NCBI GenBank assembly: GCA_031274925.1
Contig: JAISPL010000019.1
Coordinates: 1 to 40,714 of the forward strand
Reading direction: 5' to 3'
DNA length: 40,714 nt
Source: Syntrophobacterales bacterium
GTDB taxonomy: Bacteria; Desulfobacterota; Syntrophorhabdia; Syntrophorhabdales; Syntrophorhabdaceae
Each line of letters opens with the position of its first letter. Positions within the stretch are counted from its first letter, which is position 1. A model generated the notes under the pieces. That model was given only the letters and a program-made list of their open reading frames with translations. It did no database searches and had not been told where the DNA came from. The position numbers and the translations under genes are program-made. Shown here piece by piece: positions 8,098 through 16,993 of the stretch.

Positions 8098-9883
8098 CTG
8101 TCTTGAGGGCTGCCATGAAAGCGCTTTGCGGTATCTCTACATTTCCTACCATGCTCATCCTCTTTTTCCCTTTCTTCTGCTTCTCGAGGAGCTTGCGTTT
8201 CCTCGTGATATCGCCGCCGTAACATTTTGCCGTGACATCTTTCCTGTACGGTGAAACGGTTGAACGGGAGATAATCTTTCCGCCGATAGCGCCCTGGATC
8301 GCAATCTTAAAAAGCTGTCTTGGAATCTCATCTCTCAGCCGGTCACAGACTCTGACTGCCCGCTCGCGGGCCCTCTCCTTATGTATGATCATAGAAAGGG
8401 CATCGACTTTCTCCCCATTTACCAGGATATCTAGTTTTATCAGGTCACTCTCTCTGTAATCGATGATCTCGTAATCAAAGGAACCGTAACCTTGGGTAAT
8501 GCTCTTGAGTTTGTCGTAGAAATCGAAGACCACTTCGGCAAGGGGCATGTCAAATGTGATCTCTATTCTGCCGGGACTCGGGTATGCGAGGCGTGAGTTC
8601 ACCCCTCGTCGCTCCAGACATAATTTCATTACAGCCCCCACATATCTCTCTGGTACGAGAATACTTGCCCTGATGTAAGGCTCCTCGCCTCTCTCTATTT
8701 TTATAGGATCGGGATAGTATTGGGGGTTGTCGATGGTGAACTCCATGCCGTCCTCAAGAAAAAACCGGTACTGCACGCTGGGAGAGGTGAGAATAATTGA
8801 CTGATCAAATTCCCGTTCGAGTCTTTCCTGGACGATCTCAAGATGGAGGAGGCCTAGAAATCCACACCGGAATCCCTGCCCGAGGGCGGCGGATGAGTCC
8901 TTCTGGTAAACCAATGCTGCGTCATTCAACTTGTATTTCTCAAGGGCTTCAGCCAGAGAAAGATAGTCATCCGACGCAATGGGATAAATAGAGGAAAAAA
9001 CAACGGGTTTTACTTCCTTGAACCCAGGCAGGGGTTTGGCCGCAGGATACTCGTCAAGAGTGATCGTATCACCTACTCTTGTGTCGCTTACCGTCTTTAT
9101 TCCTGCGATTATATACCCCACCGAGCCAGCCGAGAGTTCTTTCCTGGATTCCATCTTCAGGCGGAAAATACCGGTCTCCTCCACCTTGTATGTTGCTTTG
9201 TTTGACATGAGACGAATGATATGGCCGGGGCGGATACTCCCGTCAAAGACTCGGCAACTTACGATAGTGCCCCGGAAAGGGTCATAGTGAGCGTCGAAAA
9301 TAAGGGAGGACAGAGGTTCGCCGTTGCTCCCGGTGGGTGGCGGTATCCTGATCACAATGGCCTCAAGGATATCCTCTATGCCGGTACCTTCTTTTGCGGA
9401 GCAGAGAACGACAGAGTCAGGGTCAAGACCGAGCTCCTGATCTATTTCTTCCTTCACGCGGTCTATATCGGCGGATGGTAAGTCTATCTTATTTATAACG
9501 GGAATAATTACGAGATTGTGTTCCATGGCGGCGTAAAGATTGGCAAGGGTCTGGGCCTCGACTCCCTGAGATGCGTCGATCAGGAGAAGCACTCCCTCGC
9601 AGGATGCAAGAGCTCTCGACACTTCGTATGAAAAATCGACATGGCCTGGCGTGTCGATCAGGTTCAGCTCAAACTCTTCTCCCGCGCGGCTGGTGTAGGG
9701 GATATTAATCGTCTGACTCTTTATGGTGATCCCCCTCTCTCGTTCGATGTCCATTGTGTCGAGTATCTGATCGCGGAACTGCCGGTCGTCTACAAGGTGT
9801 GCATACTGTATCAGTCGATCGGCCAGTGTCGATTTCCCATGGTCAATATGAGCTATGATGCTGAAATTTCTTATCTGTTTCAT
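8087..9883 (-). CDS. lepA: Elongation factor 4 (LepA), back-translocating GTPase
   Basis: Ribosome-associated translational GTPase of 598 residues, the normal length. The G1 motif AHIDHGKSTLADRL is near residue 11, G3 DTPGHVDFSYEVSRAL near residue 78, and G4 NKIDLP near residue 132. These are followed by domain II, the EF-G-like domains, and the LepA-specific C-terminal domain ending near KKGKKRMSMVGNVEIPQSAF. The start ATG at 9883 gives MKQIRNFSIIAHIDHGKST, typical of the family. It is the first gene of a lepA-hemW pair. Nothing in the sequence suggests damage. Confidence 0.97.
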   Translation of the reverse strand: MKQIRNFSIIAHIDHGKSTLADRLIQYAHLVDDRQFRDQILDTMDIERERGITIKSQTINIPYTSRAGEEFELNLIDTPGHVDFSYEVSRALASCEGVLLLIDASQGVEAQTLANLYAAMEHNLVIIPVINKIDLPSADIDRVKEEIDQELGLDPDSVVLCSAKEGTGIEDILEAIVIRIPPPTGSNGEPLSSLIFDAHYDPFRGTIVSCRVFDGSIRPGHIIRLMSNKATYKVEETGIFRLKMESRKELSAGSVGYIIAGIKTVSDTRVGDTITLDEYPAAKPLPGFKEVKPVVFSSIYPIASDDYLSLAEALEKYKLNDAALVYQKDSSAALGQGFRCGFLGLLHLEIVQERLEREFDQSIILTSPSVQYRFFLEDGMEFTIDNPQYYPDPIKIERGEEPYIRASILVPERYVGAVMKLCLERRGVNSRLAYPSPGRIEITFDMPLAEVVFDFYDKLKSITQGYGSFDYEIIDYRESDLIKLDILVNGEKVDALSMIIHKERARERAVRVCDRLRDEIPRQLFKIAIQGAIGGKIISRSTVSPYRKDVTAKCYGGDITRKRKLLEKQKKGKKRMSMVGNVEIPQSAFMAALKTDDE

Positions 9884-10024
9884 GATGGTTTGCCTTTGTT
9901 AATTTGAATTACGGTCTTCAGATAATTCCCCGGATATATCGCCTCCGTGGCTGACCCTTAGTTGCCGGTAGATGTCCACACGGCTTCGTTTTACCAGAGA
10001 GAGCCAGACGGGGGTGGGGGACGC

Positions 10025-10813
10025 TTATTCAGCCCCTGTGTCCGTCCGATCCATGAAGATCCGGATAGCTTTAAAGTATTCGTGTAGACCCACGAACATC
10101 ACGTCATTGTGATCCGCCGCAGGGATCATAAGAAGTTGTTTGTCTTCTGATTTTATATTGTTATACAAGTCCTCCGCTTCAGCGAAAGGGACTAGATTGT
10201 CATGTTCCCCGTGGACGATAAGGACGGGCAGGGTAATCATGCGGACCATGGCAATACACTCGTCTTCAATTCCCGGGAGTTTGGGCCCGTCAGTCGTTAA
10301 ATCCAGATGATCAAGTATTCGCGTGATGCTCAGGAACCCGCTTTCAATTATTATTCCTGGCAGGTTGTATTGATAGTGGTATGCAAGTTCCAGTGCTGAC
10401 AGACTGCCAAGAGACCTGCCCATAACCCACAACTTATCCTTAAGGCCTCTGGCTGCCAGTTCCTTTTTTACTGCCTCAAGCACCTTATGAGCATCGCCGA
10501 GCATGTCTGTGATGGTTGGCGTCCCTCCGCTTTTTCCATATCCACGGTAATCTACCACAACTAAGTTGATGTTCTTCTTGAAATAGAACGGCGATATCTC
10601 GTCATAATCGCTGATTACCTCACCGTTCCCATGGAAGAAGAGTATCCATGGCCATTCGGGATTGCCTCTGTAAAAACGGCAGGAGATGGAAATGTCTTTG
10701 TCCACGGGTACCGGCAGATCAAAGGCAAAAGCCGGGCACGGACTGTATGTATCACGGGGATAAAAAATATATTCCAATGCCGAAGAGTTGTCGAGGAGCG
10801 TGTAGTCAGGCAT
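10025..10813 (-). CDS. Alpha/beta hydrolase (BAAT/DLH-like esterase fold)
   Basis: The 262-residue cytoplasmic protein has a complete alpha/beta-hydrolase triad. Ser134 is in the nucleophile elbow GRSLGS, Asp205 is in HGEHDNLVP, and His235 is in ADHNDV. HGNGE near residue 61 provides the oxyanion hole, and VVDYRGYGKSGG follows. This arrangement is seen in the alpha/beta hydrolase family annotated as FrsA- or BEM46-like, and the substrate cannot be deduced. There is no signal peptide. It lies 141 bases upstream (on the plus strand) of the lepA start on the same strand and could be transcribed on its own. The stretch 10814-11027 before hdrC holds no other gene. Confidence 0.85.
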   Translation of the reverse strand: MPDYTLLDNSSALEYIFYPRDTYSPCPAFAFDLPVPVDKDISISCRFYRGNPEWPWILFFHGNGEVISDYDEISPFYFKKNINLVVVDYRGYGKSGGTPTITDMLGDAHKVLEAVKKELAARGLKDKLWVMGRSLGSLSALELAYHYQYNLPGIIIESGFLSITRILDHLDLTTDGPKLPGIEDECIAMVRMITLPVLIVHGEHDNLVPFAEAEDLYNNIKSEDKQLLMIPAADHNDVMFVGLHEYFKAIRIFMDRTDTGAE

Positions 10814-11027
10814 CTTCTCTCCTAATCACGTAATGAGTAAAAAAACAATAATATTATCTCATATCATAATGTCTTATGCAAGGAGGCTTTGCCCTCCCTG
10901 AAGTGGTGACTCAGTGGTTTTTTAGAAAATTTGGTTGTGAATAATATCCTAATATGATTGACAATAACATTAAGGCTATGATAACAGTATACGCCCAATA
11001 CATTAAGAATAAAATAAGGCGGATTCG

Positions 11028-11593
11028 ATGGATGGGTTAAATCTCTCAACAAGCATTGACTGGAGTTTTATTGAGGATGTGGGTCCGATAGCGGGCAGGA
11101 ACCTTCTCTGTGCTATCAATGCGGCAACTGCACTGCTGGCTGTCCTTATATCCGGTATTTTGATTACCCAGTGAGTTAGATCATGGGGTTTCTTCGGACC
11201 TGGCAGAAAGGAATAGTCCTTACCTCAAAAGCAATCTGGTTATGCGCCATACGTGAGACATGCACGACAAGATGCCCTTGCAAGATCGATGTAGCGAACG
11301 CAATAGATGCGTTGCGCATCATAGCTCGTCGTGAGAACAAGGTATCCGAGAAAGATATAAAGCTTTTTTATGATACCGTACTTGCTTTGATGAAACAGTA
11401 TGGAAGATTGTTCGAGATGGGCACGCTTATGGCGTGCAATATTAATCAAGGACATTTCCTTGCTGACGCAGAACTGAGCCCCAAAGCGATGGAGAAAGGA
11501 AAAATCGGTTTCTTCCCCAAGAACATTAATGGAATAAGTCGGGTAGCGAAAATTTTCACGAGATTTCAGGATAAGGCAAAAAAACGTGATTGA
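11028..11593 (+). pseudogene. hdrC: Heterodisulfide reductase subunit C-like (hdrC), frameshift plus amber codon
   Basis: The ATG at 11028 opens MDGLNLSTSIDWSFIEDVG, a typical HdrC N-terminus. Near 11105 one base is missing. After it, another frame carries the first iron-sulfur motif CYQCGNCTAGCP (about 11111-11146), then a TAG at 11177 where the family has Gln (VS*IM), then continues unbroken to 11593 with the second cluster region and C-terminal helix. In that second cluster CAIRETCTTRCP replaces the usual CASCETCTTRCP, so one ligand cysteine is lost. HdrC would pass electrons from HdrA to HdrB through two 4Fe-4S clusters. With a frameshift, a stop and a missing ligand it is not functional as read. 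The piece from 11183 alone is open but lacks the first cluster. Confidence 0.85.
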
Positions 11594-12568
11594 GACAGGG
11601 TATGCGTATTACTCGGGATGTTCGTTGGAGGGCGCGGCGGTTGAATACAATATGTCGATGCGGAAGGTGTTTGATACTCTCGGCATAGACATAAAGGAGT
11701 CCGAAGATTGGAGTTGCTGCGGGTCTGCTCCGACCCATACGGTGGATCACATTTTTGCGGTTGCTCTTGCGGCACGTAATCTTTCCATCATTAAGAAAAT
11801 GGGAACCAGGACCGTTATCGTCCCATATCCTTTTTGTCTTTCTGTGTTCAAGAGAGCTCATGTCGGAATGGATGGTGACGAATCCTTCAAGAATGAAGTA
11901 AATGAGCTTCTTGATAAACCTTACAATGGCGGAGTGAGCCCTAAGTCAACGTTGCAGGTAATGTACGAAGATATCGGTCTTGAGGCCATAGCCGCGAAAG
12001 TTATCCCATGTGTTGCCTGACTTGGTGGTTGCCCCTTATTACGGATGCATTTTGACCCGACCTCCTGTTATTGCCCGGTTTGATGACCCGAATCCAGTTT
12101 CCATGGATAAAATACTGGAAGCAGTGGGTTTCATGGTGAGCAGTTTTACCTTTAAAGTAGAATGTTACGGCGCGGCATTCGGAGTACCGAAACGGGATAT
12201 GGTCAACAGGTTTGCTTACAAAGCACCCAACATGGCCCTCGATTCAGAGAAACTGTATAGCAGCCGCCTGTCCGTCCGCTCTGCCAGCAAAATCTTAACC
12301 TGCGGCAGCGCCAGGTAAATAACATTATGGGCACGGGCTTCAATATGTCGGTTCTTTATTTTTCACAGATCGTGAAACTGACCTTTGGTCTTTCTTTCAA
12401 GGAATTGGGCCTTGACAAACTGATCGTAAACTCTAACGGCCTGATCCAGTCACGGATCACTGTTTGAGGAAACGGTAAAGCAGGTAGAGGCGGCATAAGG
12501 AATCGGAAAAGACAGAAAAGGCCGGGAAGGCCAAATCGAAGGAAAAAATAAAGGCGGAGGAGACCTGA
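11586..12568 (+). pseudogene. hdrB: Heterodisulfide reductase subunit B-like (hdrB), multiply frameshifted
   Basis: A GTG at 11586 begins YAYYSGCSL, and the first CCG domain is visible (WSCCGSAPTH near residue 43). The frame stops at 12020 and resumes in another as PYYGCILTRPP through VECYGAAFGVPKRD, where the second cysteine of the CCG motif is Tyr. It shifts again near 12270, where CIAAACPSAL remains of the last cysteine motif, then GTGFNMSVLYFSQIVKL, and ends in a charged tail KESEKTEKAGKAKSKEKI stopping at 12568. HdrB holds the noncubane 4Fe-4S clusters that reduce a disulfide. At least three shifts and lost ligands make this copy dead. It sits just before an intact hdrA, whose GGAGGAG ribosome site overlaps its tail. 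Confidence 0.87.
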
Positions 12569-12571
12569 CAG

Positions 12572-14533
12572 ATGCGGGTTGGAGCATTTATTTGTCATTG
12601 TGGAAGTAATATTGCTGGGACCATTGATGTGGCGAAGTTGACTCAGGAAACGAGAAAGCTGCCGGGTGTGGCGTTTGCCACAAATTATATGTACACTTGC
12701 TCCGAGTCCGGCCAGGAAGAGATAAAACAGGCAATTAAGAGGGAAAAACTTAACCGGATTGTGGTAGCGGCCTGCTCACCGAGGATGCACGAACTTACTT
12801 TCAGGCGCACCATTGAGAAAGCGGGACTTAACCGTTATTTCCTTGAGATGGCCAATATAAGGGAACATATCTCTTGGGTGGGCCTTGACAAAGAGGCCAA
12901 TACCAATAAAGCGATGGAAACGGTCATGATGGCGGTCGCAAAGGTCATGCAGAACAAACCGCTTTTCTCGTCATCCTTCAAAGTGAATAAGAGGGTGTTG
13001 GTGATCGGCGGAGGTGTGGCGGGAATGCAGGCAGCGCTTGACTGTGCGGACGGTGGGCTTGATGTCATTCTTGTCGAGAAGAGTCCAAGCGTGGGCGGCA
13101 TGATGGCCCGTCTCGACAAAACCTTTCCTACCATAGATTGTTCCATCTGTATCTTGGGACCGAAGATGGTTGATGTGGCCCAGCATGATAAGATAACCCT
13201 GCATGCCTATTCCGAGATTGATGAGATCAAGGGATATGTAGGGAATTACCAGATCAAAATCAAGAAAAAAGCAACCTACGTAGACTGGACAAAATGTACG
13301 GGTTGTGGTCTCTGCATGGAAAAATGCCCCTCCAAGAATGCCTACGATCATTTTAACTTCGGAGTGGCACCAACGCGGGCCATAAATATTCCTTTTCCCC
13401 AGGCTATTCCAAAGAAGGCAAAAATTGACGCGCAATATTGCCGGCAATTCGTAAAGGGGAAATGCGGTATTTGTGCAAAGATATGCCCCACCGGTGCAAT
13501 TAATTACGAGATGCAGGATGAGATAGTTGCGGAGGATGTTGGTGCCATCGTGGTCGCCTCCGGGTATGGCCTTATGGATATAGACAGGCTTCCCGAGTAC
13601 GGTGGCGGCAGATATCCGGATGTTATTACAGGAATACAATATGAGAGGTTCCTCAATGCTTCCGGTCCTACGGAGGGCAATATCCTGAGACCTTCCGATA
13701 AGACCGAACCTAAAACGGTAGTATTCATTTCATGTGCCGGGTCCCGTGATAAGTCTTTCGGTATACCATACTGCTCTAATTTTTGTTGCATGTATATTGC
13801 CAAGCAGGCAATTCTTACAAAGGACCATATACCAGACTCTCAGTCTTTCGTCTTCTATATGGATATATGCTCTCCGGGTAAGGGTTACGATGAGTTTACT
13901 CGCAGGGCCCAGGAAGACTATGGGGCTAAATACATTAGAGGAAAAGTTTCCCGCATATACCTTAAGGGTAAGAAGATGGTCGTAGTGGGTACTGATACGC
14001 TTCTTGGTACCCAAGTGGAAGTTGAAGCGGACCTTGTAGTTCTCGCCAGCGCAGTAACGGCAGCCCCCGGTGCTGTAGGACTTGCCGAAAAACTGCACAT
14101 CTCTTACGATGCCTTCGGATTTTATGTGGAGAGTCATCCCAAGCTGAGACCAGTTGAAACCAATACGTTGGGCGTCTACCTTGCCGGAGCGGCCCAGGGA
14201 CCAAAAGACATCCCTTCGTCGGTAGGGCAGGGAAGTGCCGCCGCAAGCAAGGTTCTTGCTCTTTTCTCTAAAGACATGCTTGAATCGGATCCAGCGGTGG
14301 CCAAAGTTAACGAAAATACTTGCGTCGGATGCCTCAAGTGTATGAGGACCTGTCCTTTTCAAGCCATTAAGGAGAAAGAATTGAGGGGTGGAGAGGTCGT
14401 TGCGAGTGTTATTGAAACAGTCTGCGCCGGTTGCGGGGTCTGCACAGCGACCTGCCCATGCGGGGCCATACAGCTCTCACATTTTACGGATAATCAATTG
14501 TTGGCGGAGGTTAATGTAATATGTCAGAAATAG
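12572..14533 (+). CDS. hdrA: Heterodisulfide reductase subunit A-like flavoprotein (HdrA)
   Basis: The 653-residue HdrA is the electron-bifurcating FAD subunit in Hdr complexes. It has an N-terminal domain (residues 1-135), then the FAD-binding VLVIGGGVAGMQAAL near residue 142-156. A first ferredoxin motif CTGCGLCMEKCP is at residues 242-253, and a second follows (CGICAKICP near residue 300). The Rossmann-type middle contains CCMYIAKQA, and two 4Fe-4S motifs lie at the C-terminus (CVGCLKCMRTCP, CAGCGVCTATCP). All ligands appear present. The ribosome site GGAGGAG precedes the ATG. The gene overlaps flxD by 13 bases. Its partners hdrB and hdrC just upstream are broken, so it may serve another HdrBC pair or work with the Flx proteins alone. 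Confidence 0.95.
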   Translation: MRVGAFICHCGSNIAGTIDVAKLTQETRKLPGVAFATNYMYTCSESGQEEIKQAIKREKLNRIVVAACSPRMHELTFRRTIEKAGLNRYFLEMANIREHISWVGLDKEANTNKAMETVMMAVAKVMQNKPLFSSSFKVNKRVLVIGGGVAGMQAALDCADGGLDVILVEKSPSVGGMMARLDKTFPTIDCSICILGPKMVDVAQHDKITLHAYSEIDEIKGYVGNYQIKIKKKATYVDWTKCTGCGLCMEKCPSKNAYDHFNFGVAPTRAINIPFPQAIPKKAKIDAQYCRQFVKGKCGICAKICPTGAINYEMQDEIVAEDVGAIVVASGYGLMDIDRLPEYGGGRYPDVITGIQYERFLNASGPTEGNILRPSDKTEPKTVVFISCAGSRDKSFGIPYCSNFCCMYIAKQAILTKDHIPDSQSFVFYMDICSPGKGYDEFTRRAQEDYGAKYIRGKVSRIYLKGKKMVVVGTDTLLGTQVEVEADLVVLASAVTAAPGAVGLAEKLHISYDAFGFYVESHPKLRPVETNTLGVYLAGAAQGPKDIPSSVGQGSAAASKVLALFSKDMLESDPAVAKVNENTCVGCLKCMRTCPFQAIKEKELRGGEVVASVIETVCAGCGVCTATCPCGAIQLSHFTDNQLLAEVNVICQK

Positions 14534-14958
14534 CCTTCAAAGAGCTTAGAATTGTTGGTTTTCTCTGTAACTGGTGCTCATATGGTGGAGCAGATACGGC
14601 AGGAGTCAGCCGCTTCAAGCAGCCTACGGATCTCAGGATCATCAGGGTTCCATGCTCGGGCCGGGTTGACCCTCTGTTTGTGGTAAAGTCGCTGCTCAAC
14701 GGGGCGGATGGCGTACTTGTTTCCGGTTGCCATCCGCGAGATTGCCATTATACCGACGGCAACTTTTACGCAAGGCGCAGGCTTGAAATGCTGAAGCGGC
14801 TTCTACCTTTTCTTGGCATAGACGAGAAACGATTTCATTACACATGGATATCGGCTTCCGAAGGAGTTCGATGGCAGCAGACGGTGACAGATTTCACCAG
14901 AAATATCCACAAACTGGGTCCATTGCATTCTAAGGTGGAGGCACAAAATGGGTCCTGA
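14521..14958 (+). CDS. flxD: FlxD / MvhD-type iron-sulfur subunit linking Flx to HdrA
   Basis: The 145-residue MvhD/FlpD-family protein carries the 2Fe-2S cysteines in FLCNWCSYGGADTAG, CSGRVD and SGCHPRDCHYTDGN. The family docks a hydrogenase, formate dehydrogenase or Flx oxidoreductase onto HdrA and transfers electrons to it. The start ATG lies within the end of hdrA and its stop overlaps flxC (11 bases), showing tight coupling. In Flx-Hdr clusters of sulfate reducers and syntrophs this subunit is called FlxD (FloxD). The absence of hydrogenase genes nearby favours the Flx assignment over an Mvh hydrogenase. Confidence 0.9.
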   Translation: MSEIAFKELRIVGFLCNWCSYGGADTAGVSRFKQPTDLRIIRVPCSGRVDPLFVVKSLLNGADGVLVSGCHPRDCHYTDGNFYARRRLEMLKRLLPFLGIDEKRFHYTWISASEGVRWQQTVTDFTRNIHKLGPLHSKVEAQNGS

Positions 14959-15901
14959 GAAGCTGAAAGAAATTATTAATAAAATTATTAAGGATGTTGA
15001 TGTGGTGGTTGGGTATAAGGAAGGGTTTGATAAACTTCATGCCACACCCTGTTTTATTACCAAACCCGAACAGACTGATCGGATAATTTTAAATGCCCTG
15101 TGTGCGCAGAATCTTGCAAATTATCTCCTATCACTGAAGAGCAGGAAAATTGCCATGGTGGTCAAGGGGTGTGACAGTCGCACGATAGTCCAGTATATGC
15201 AGGAAGGTTTGATTAACAGAGAAAAAGTGGTTGTTATCGGGGTGCCCTGTACCGGGGTTGTGAGCGTGAAGAGAGTTCTCAGCAACGTCAACAGCCAACC
15301 TATTTTGGATGTAAAGTTTTCAGGGGATGAGATAGCGGTTATAACGACAGCGGGGGAGCAGAAATTTTCCATAAGAGACGTGGCACCCGACAAATGCAGA
15401 ACCTGCCTTTACCCTACTCCGGTTGTATATGACTACCTTATCGGGGAGGCAATCCAATCTGACAAAGCCCATGAGGGTGTCTATAAAGATGTGGAGGAAT
15501 TAGCCGCCATATCTCTCGAAGAGAGAAAAGTTTACTGGGAAAAGGAGTTTGACCGTTGCATACGTTGCTATGCGTGCAGAAATGCCTGTCCCATGTGTGT
15601 ATGTCAGGACAGTTGCATCGCTGAAAGCAGGGAACCTCACTGGATTAGCCAGAAATCCAACCTCACCGAAAAGTTCATGTTTCACATGATTCACACATTA
15701 CACCTTGCGGGAAGGTGCGTGGAATGCGGAGAATGCGAACGGGTCTGTCCTATGGGGATACCGGTCAATATACTCAAGAAGAAGATTAATCGTGATATGA
15801 GAGAGCTTTTCAACTACGAACCGGGGGTAAAGCCGGATGAAAAGCCACCAATGTTTACTTTCAGCATTGAAGAAGAGAAGATAGAGGAGCATAAACTCTA
15901 A
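14948..15901 (+). CDS. flxC: FlxC-like iron-sulfur subunit (FrhB/FdhB-family N-terminus, 4Fe-4S C-terminus)
   Basis: The 317-residue protein has an N-terminal half like the coenzyme F420 hydrogenase/dehydrogenase beta-subunit fold (VVVIGVPCTGVV, then CRTCLYPTP). Its C-terminal half has ferredoxin motifs CIRCYACRNACPMCVCQDSC and CVECGECERVCPMGIP. In flxABCD-hdrABC clusters this subunit wires electrons between the flavin subunits and FlxD/HdrA. It overlaps flxD upstream, and its stop directly precedes the flxB ATG. The assignment rests on position and motifs. An alternative name is FdhB/FrhB-like 4Fe-4S protein. All cysteines expected for two cubane clusters are present. Confidence 0.85.
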   Translation: MGPEKLKEIINKIIKDVDVVVGYKEGFDKLHATPCFITKPEQTDRIILNALCAQNLANYLLSLKSRKIAMVVKGCDSRTIVQYMQEGLINREKVVVIGVPCTGVVSVKRVLSNVNSQPILDVKFSGDEIAVITTAGEQKFSIRDVAPDKCRTCLYPTPVVYDYLIGEAIQSDKAHEGVYKDVEELAAISLEERKVYWEKEFDRCIRCYACRNACPMCVCQDSCIAESREPHWISQKSNLTEKFMFHMIHTLHLAGRCVECGECERVCPMGIPVNILKKKINRDMRELFNYEPGVKPDEKPPMFTFSIEEEKIEEHKL

Positions 15902-16980
15902 TGGCTGACACAGGTTTTATCCCAAAAGAGAAGTGGGCGACATTCATAGAAGTTCTGAGTGCAAAGGAGCAGGTCCATGTACCCTGCCTTGAGGGTGACA
16001 TGATTATTTTCAGGTCTTTCGAAAAAGGGAGGACGCTTTGTTTTGAGAGACCGGCGAATATGCCACCCAAAGCCGTGATCTTTCCGCAGAGCGATACGCT
16101 TTTTTCTTTCAAGTTCATAAAGGACCCAGAGAATCCTCAAAGGGTTGGTGTGGAACTGACGGAAAACAAGGATTTTCCCAAAACTATTCTGATTGGGGCC
16201 AGGCCCTGTGATGCGAAGGGTTTTACTATATATGACAGACCTTACACTGAGACGGACACCCCTGATCCTTATTATAAGGGCAGGCGAGAACAGACGACCA
16301 TTCTGACCCTGGCGTGCCAGGACCCCTCGGCTGGTTGTTTTTGCACATCCGTCCATAGTGGCCCGGCTGATAAGGAAGGTTCCGACGCCCTCATCACCGA
16401 GGTAGAGAAGGGTTATTTTGTAGAAATCCTTAGCGAAAAAAGCAGTACACTTCTCAAGGAAGCTGGTGTGGAAGACGGTAGTGCCTACCAGGATGAAGCG
16501 CATAAGAATCAGGAAGCTGCCCGCAGTGCGGTAAAACAACCTTTTGCTGACAATTTGGCGCCTAAGGTTTCAAAAGAGCTTTACGGGAACGATGAGTTCT
16601 GGAAAGAAGAGCTCGCCAAATGCCTTAGCTGCGGCGTATGTACGTACCTTTGCCCTACCTGCTACTGTTTTAACATTACCGATGAGCGGGCTACGAATAG
16701 GGGAGAGCGGATCCGAAGCTGGGACAGTTGCATGTACCAGCATTTCACCTTGGATGGCAGCGGTCACAGCCCGAGATCGACGAAGTTTCTACGGTTCAAG
16801 AATAGGATAGGGCACAAATTTCTGTTCTACCCGGAGAAGTATAATAATGCTATTGCATGCTGTGGATGTGGCAGGTGTGTGAGATTCTGTCCCGTTTCCG
16901 TGGATATACGTGAAATAGTGTCAAAACTGCAGGAATCAGGCGTGAGCGCGGCTCAGCAGGGTGGGAACGATAAGAGTTGA
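15901..16980 (+). CDS. flxB: FlxB-like 4Fe-4S dicluster subunit (sulfhydrogenase beta / AsrA-like)
   Basis: The 359-residue iron-sulfur protein resembles the beta subunits of sulfhydrogenase and anaerobic sulfite reductase A. Its N-terminal domain contains ILIGARPCDAKG near residue 98 and LACQDPSAGCFCTS near 138. Two C-terminal cluster motifs follow, CLSCGVCTYLCPTCYC near residue 241 and CCGCGRCVRFCPVSVDI near 320. It would pass electrons from the NADH-oxidising FlxA towards FlxC. It starts one base after the last base of the flxC reading frame and is followed by flxA with a clear ribosome site. The order D-C-B-A is the reverse of the commonly drawn flxABCD, but every member is present. Confidence 0.87.
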   Translation: MADTGFIPKEKWATFIEVLSAKEQVHVPCLEGDMIIFRSFEKGRTLCFERPANMPPKAVIFPQSDTLFSFKFIKDPENPQRVGVELTENKDFPKTILIGARPCDAKGFTIYDRPYTETDTPDPYYKGRREQTTILTLACQDPSAGCFCTSVHSGPADKEGSDALITEVEKGYFVEILSEKSSTLLKEAGVEDGSAYQDEAHKNQEAARSAVKQPFADNLAPKVSKELYGNDEFWKEELAKCLSCGVCTYLCPTCYCFNITDERATNRGERIRSWDSCMYQHFTLDGSGHSPRSTKFLRFKNRIGHKFLFYPEKYNNAIACCGCGRCVRFCPVSVDIREIVSKLQESGVSAAQQGGNDKS

Positions 16981-16993
16981 AGGAGTAAACCCA

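Noticed and set aside
10864-11052. 62-codon minus-strand frame upstream of hdrC
   Set aside because: It overlaps the hdrC start, has no ribosome site and no similarity to known families.
13730-14362. 210-codon minus-strand frame inside hdrA
   Set aside because: It lies wholly opposite a well-conserved HdrA region and is a shadow.
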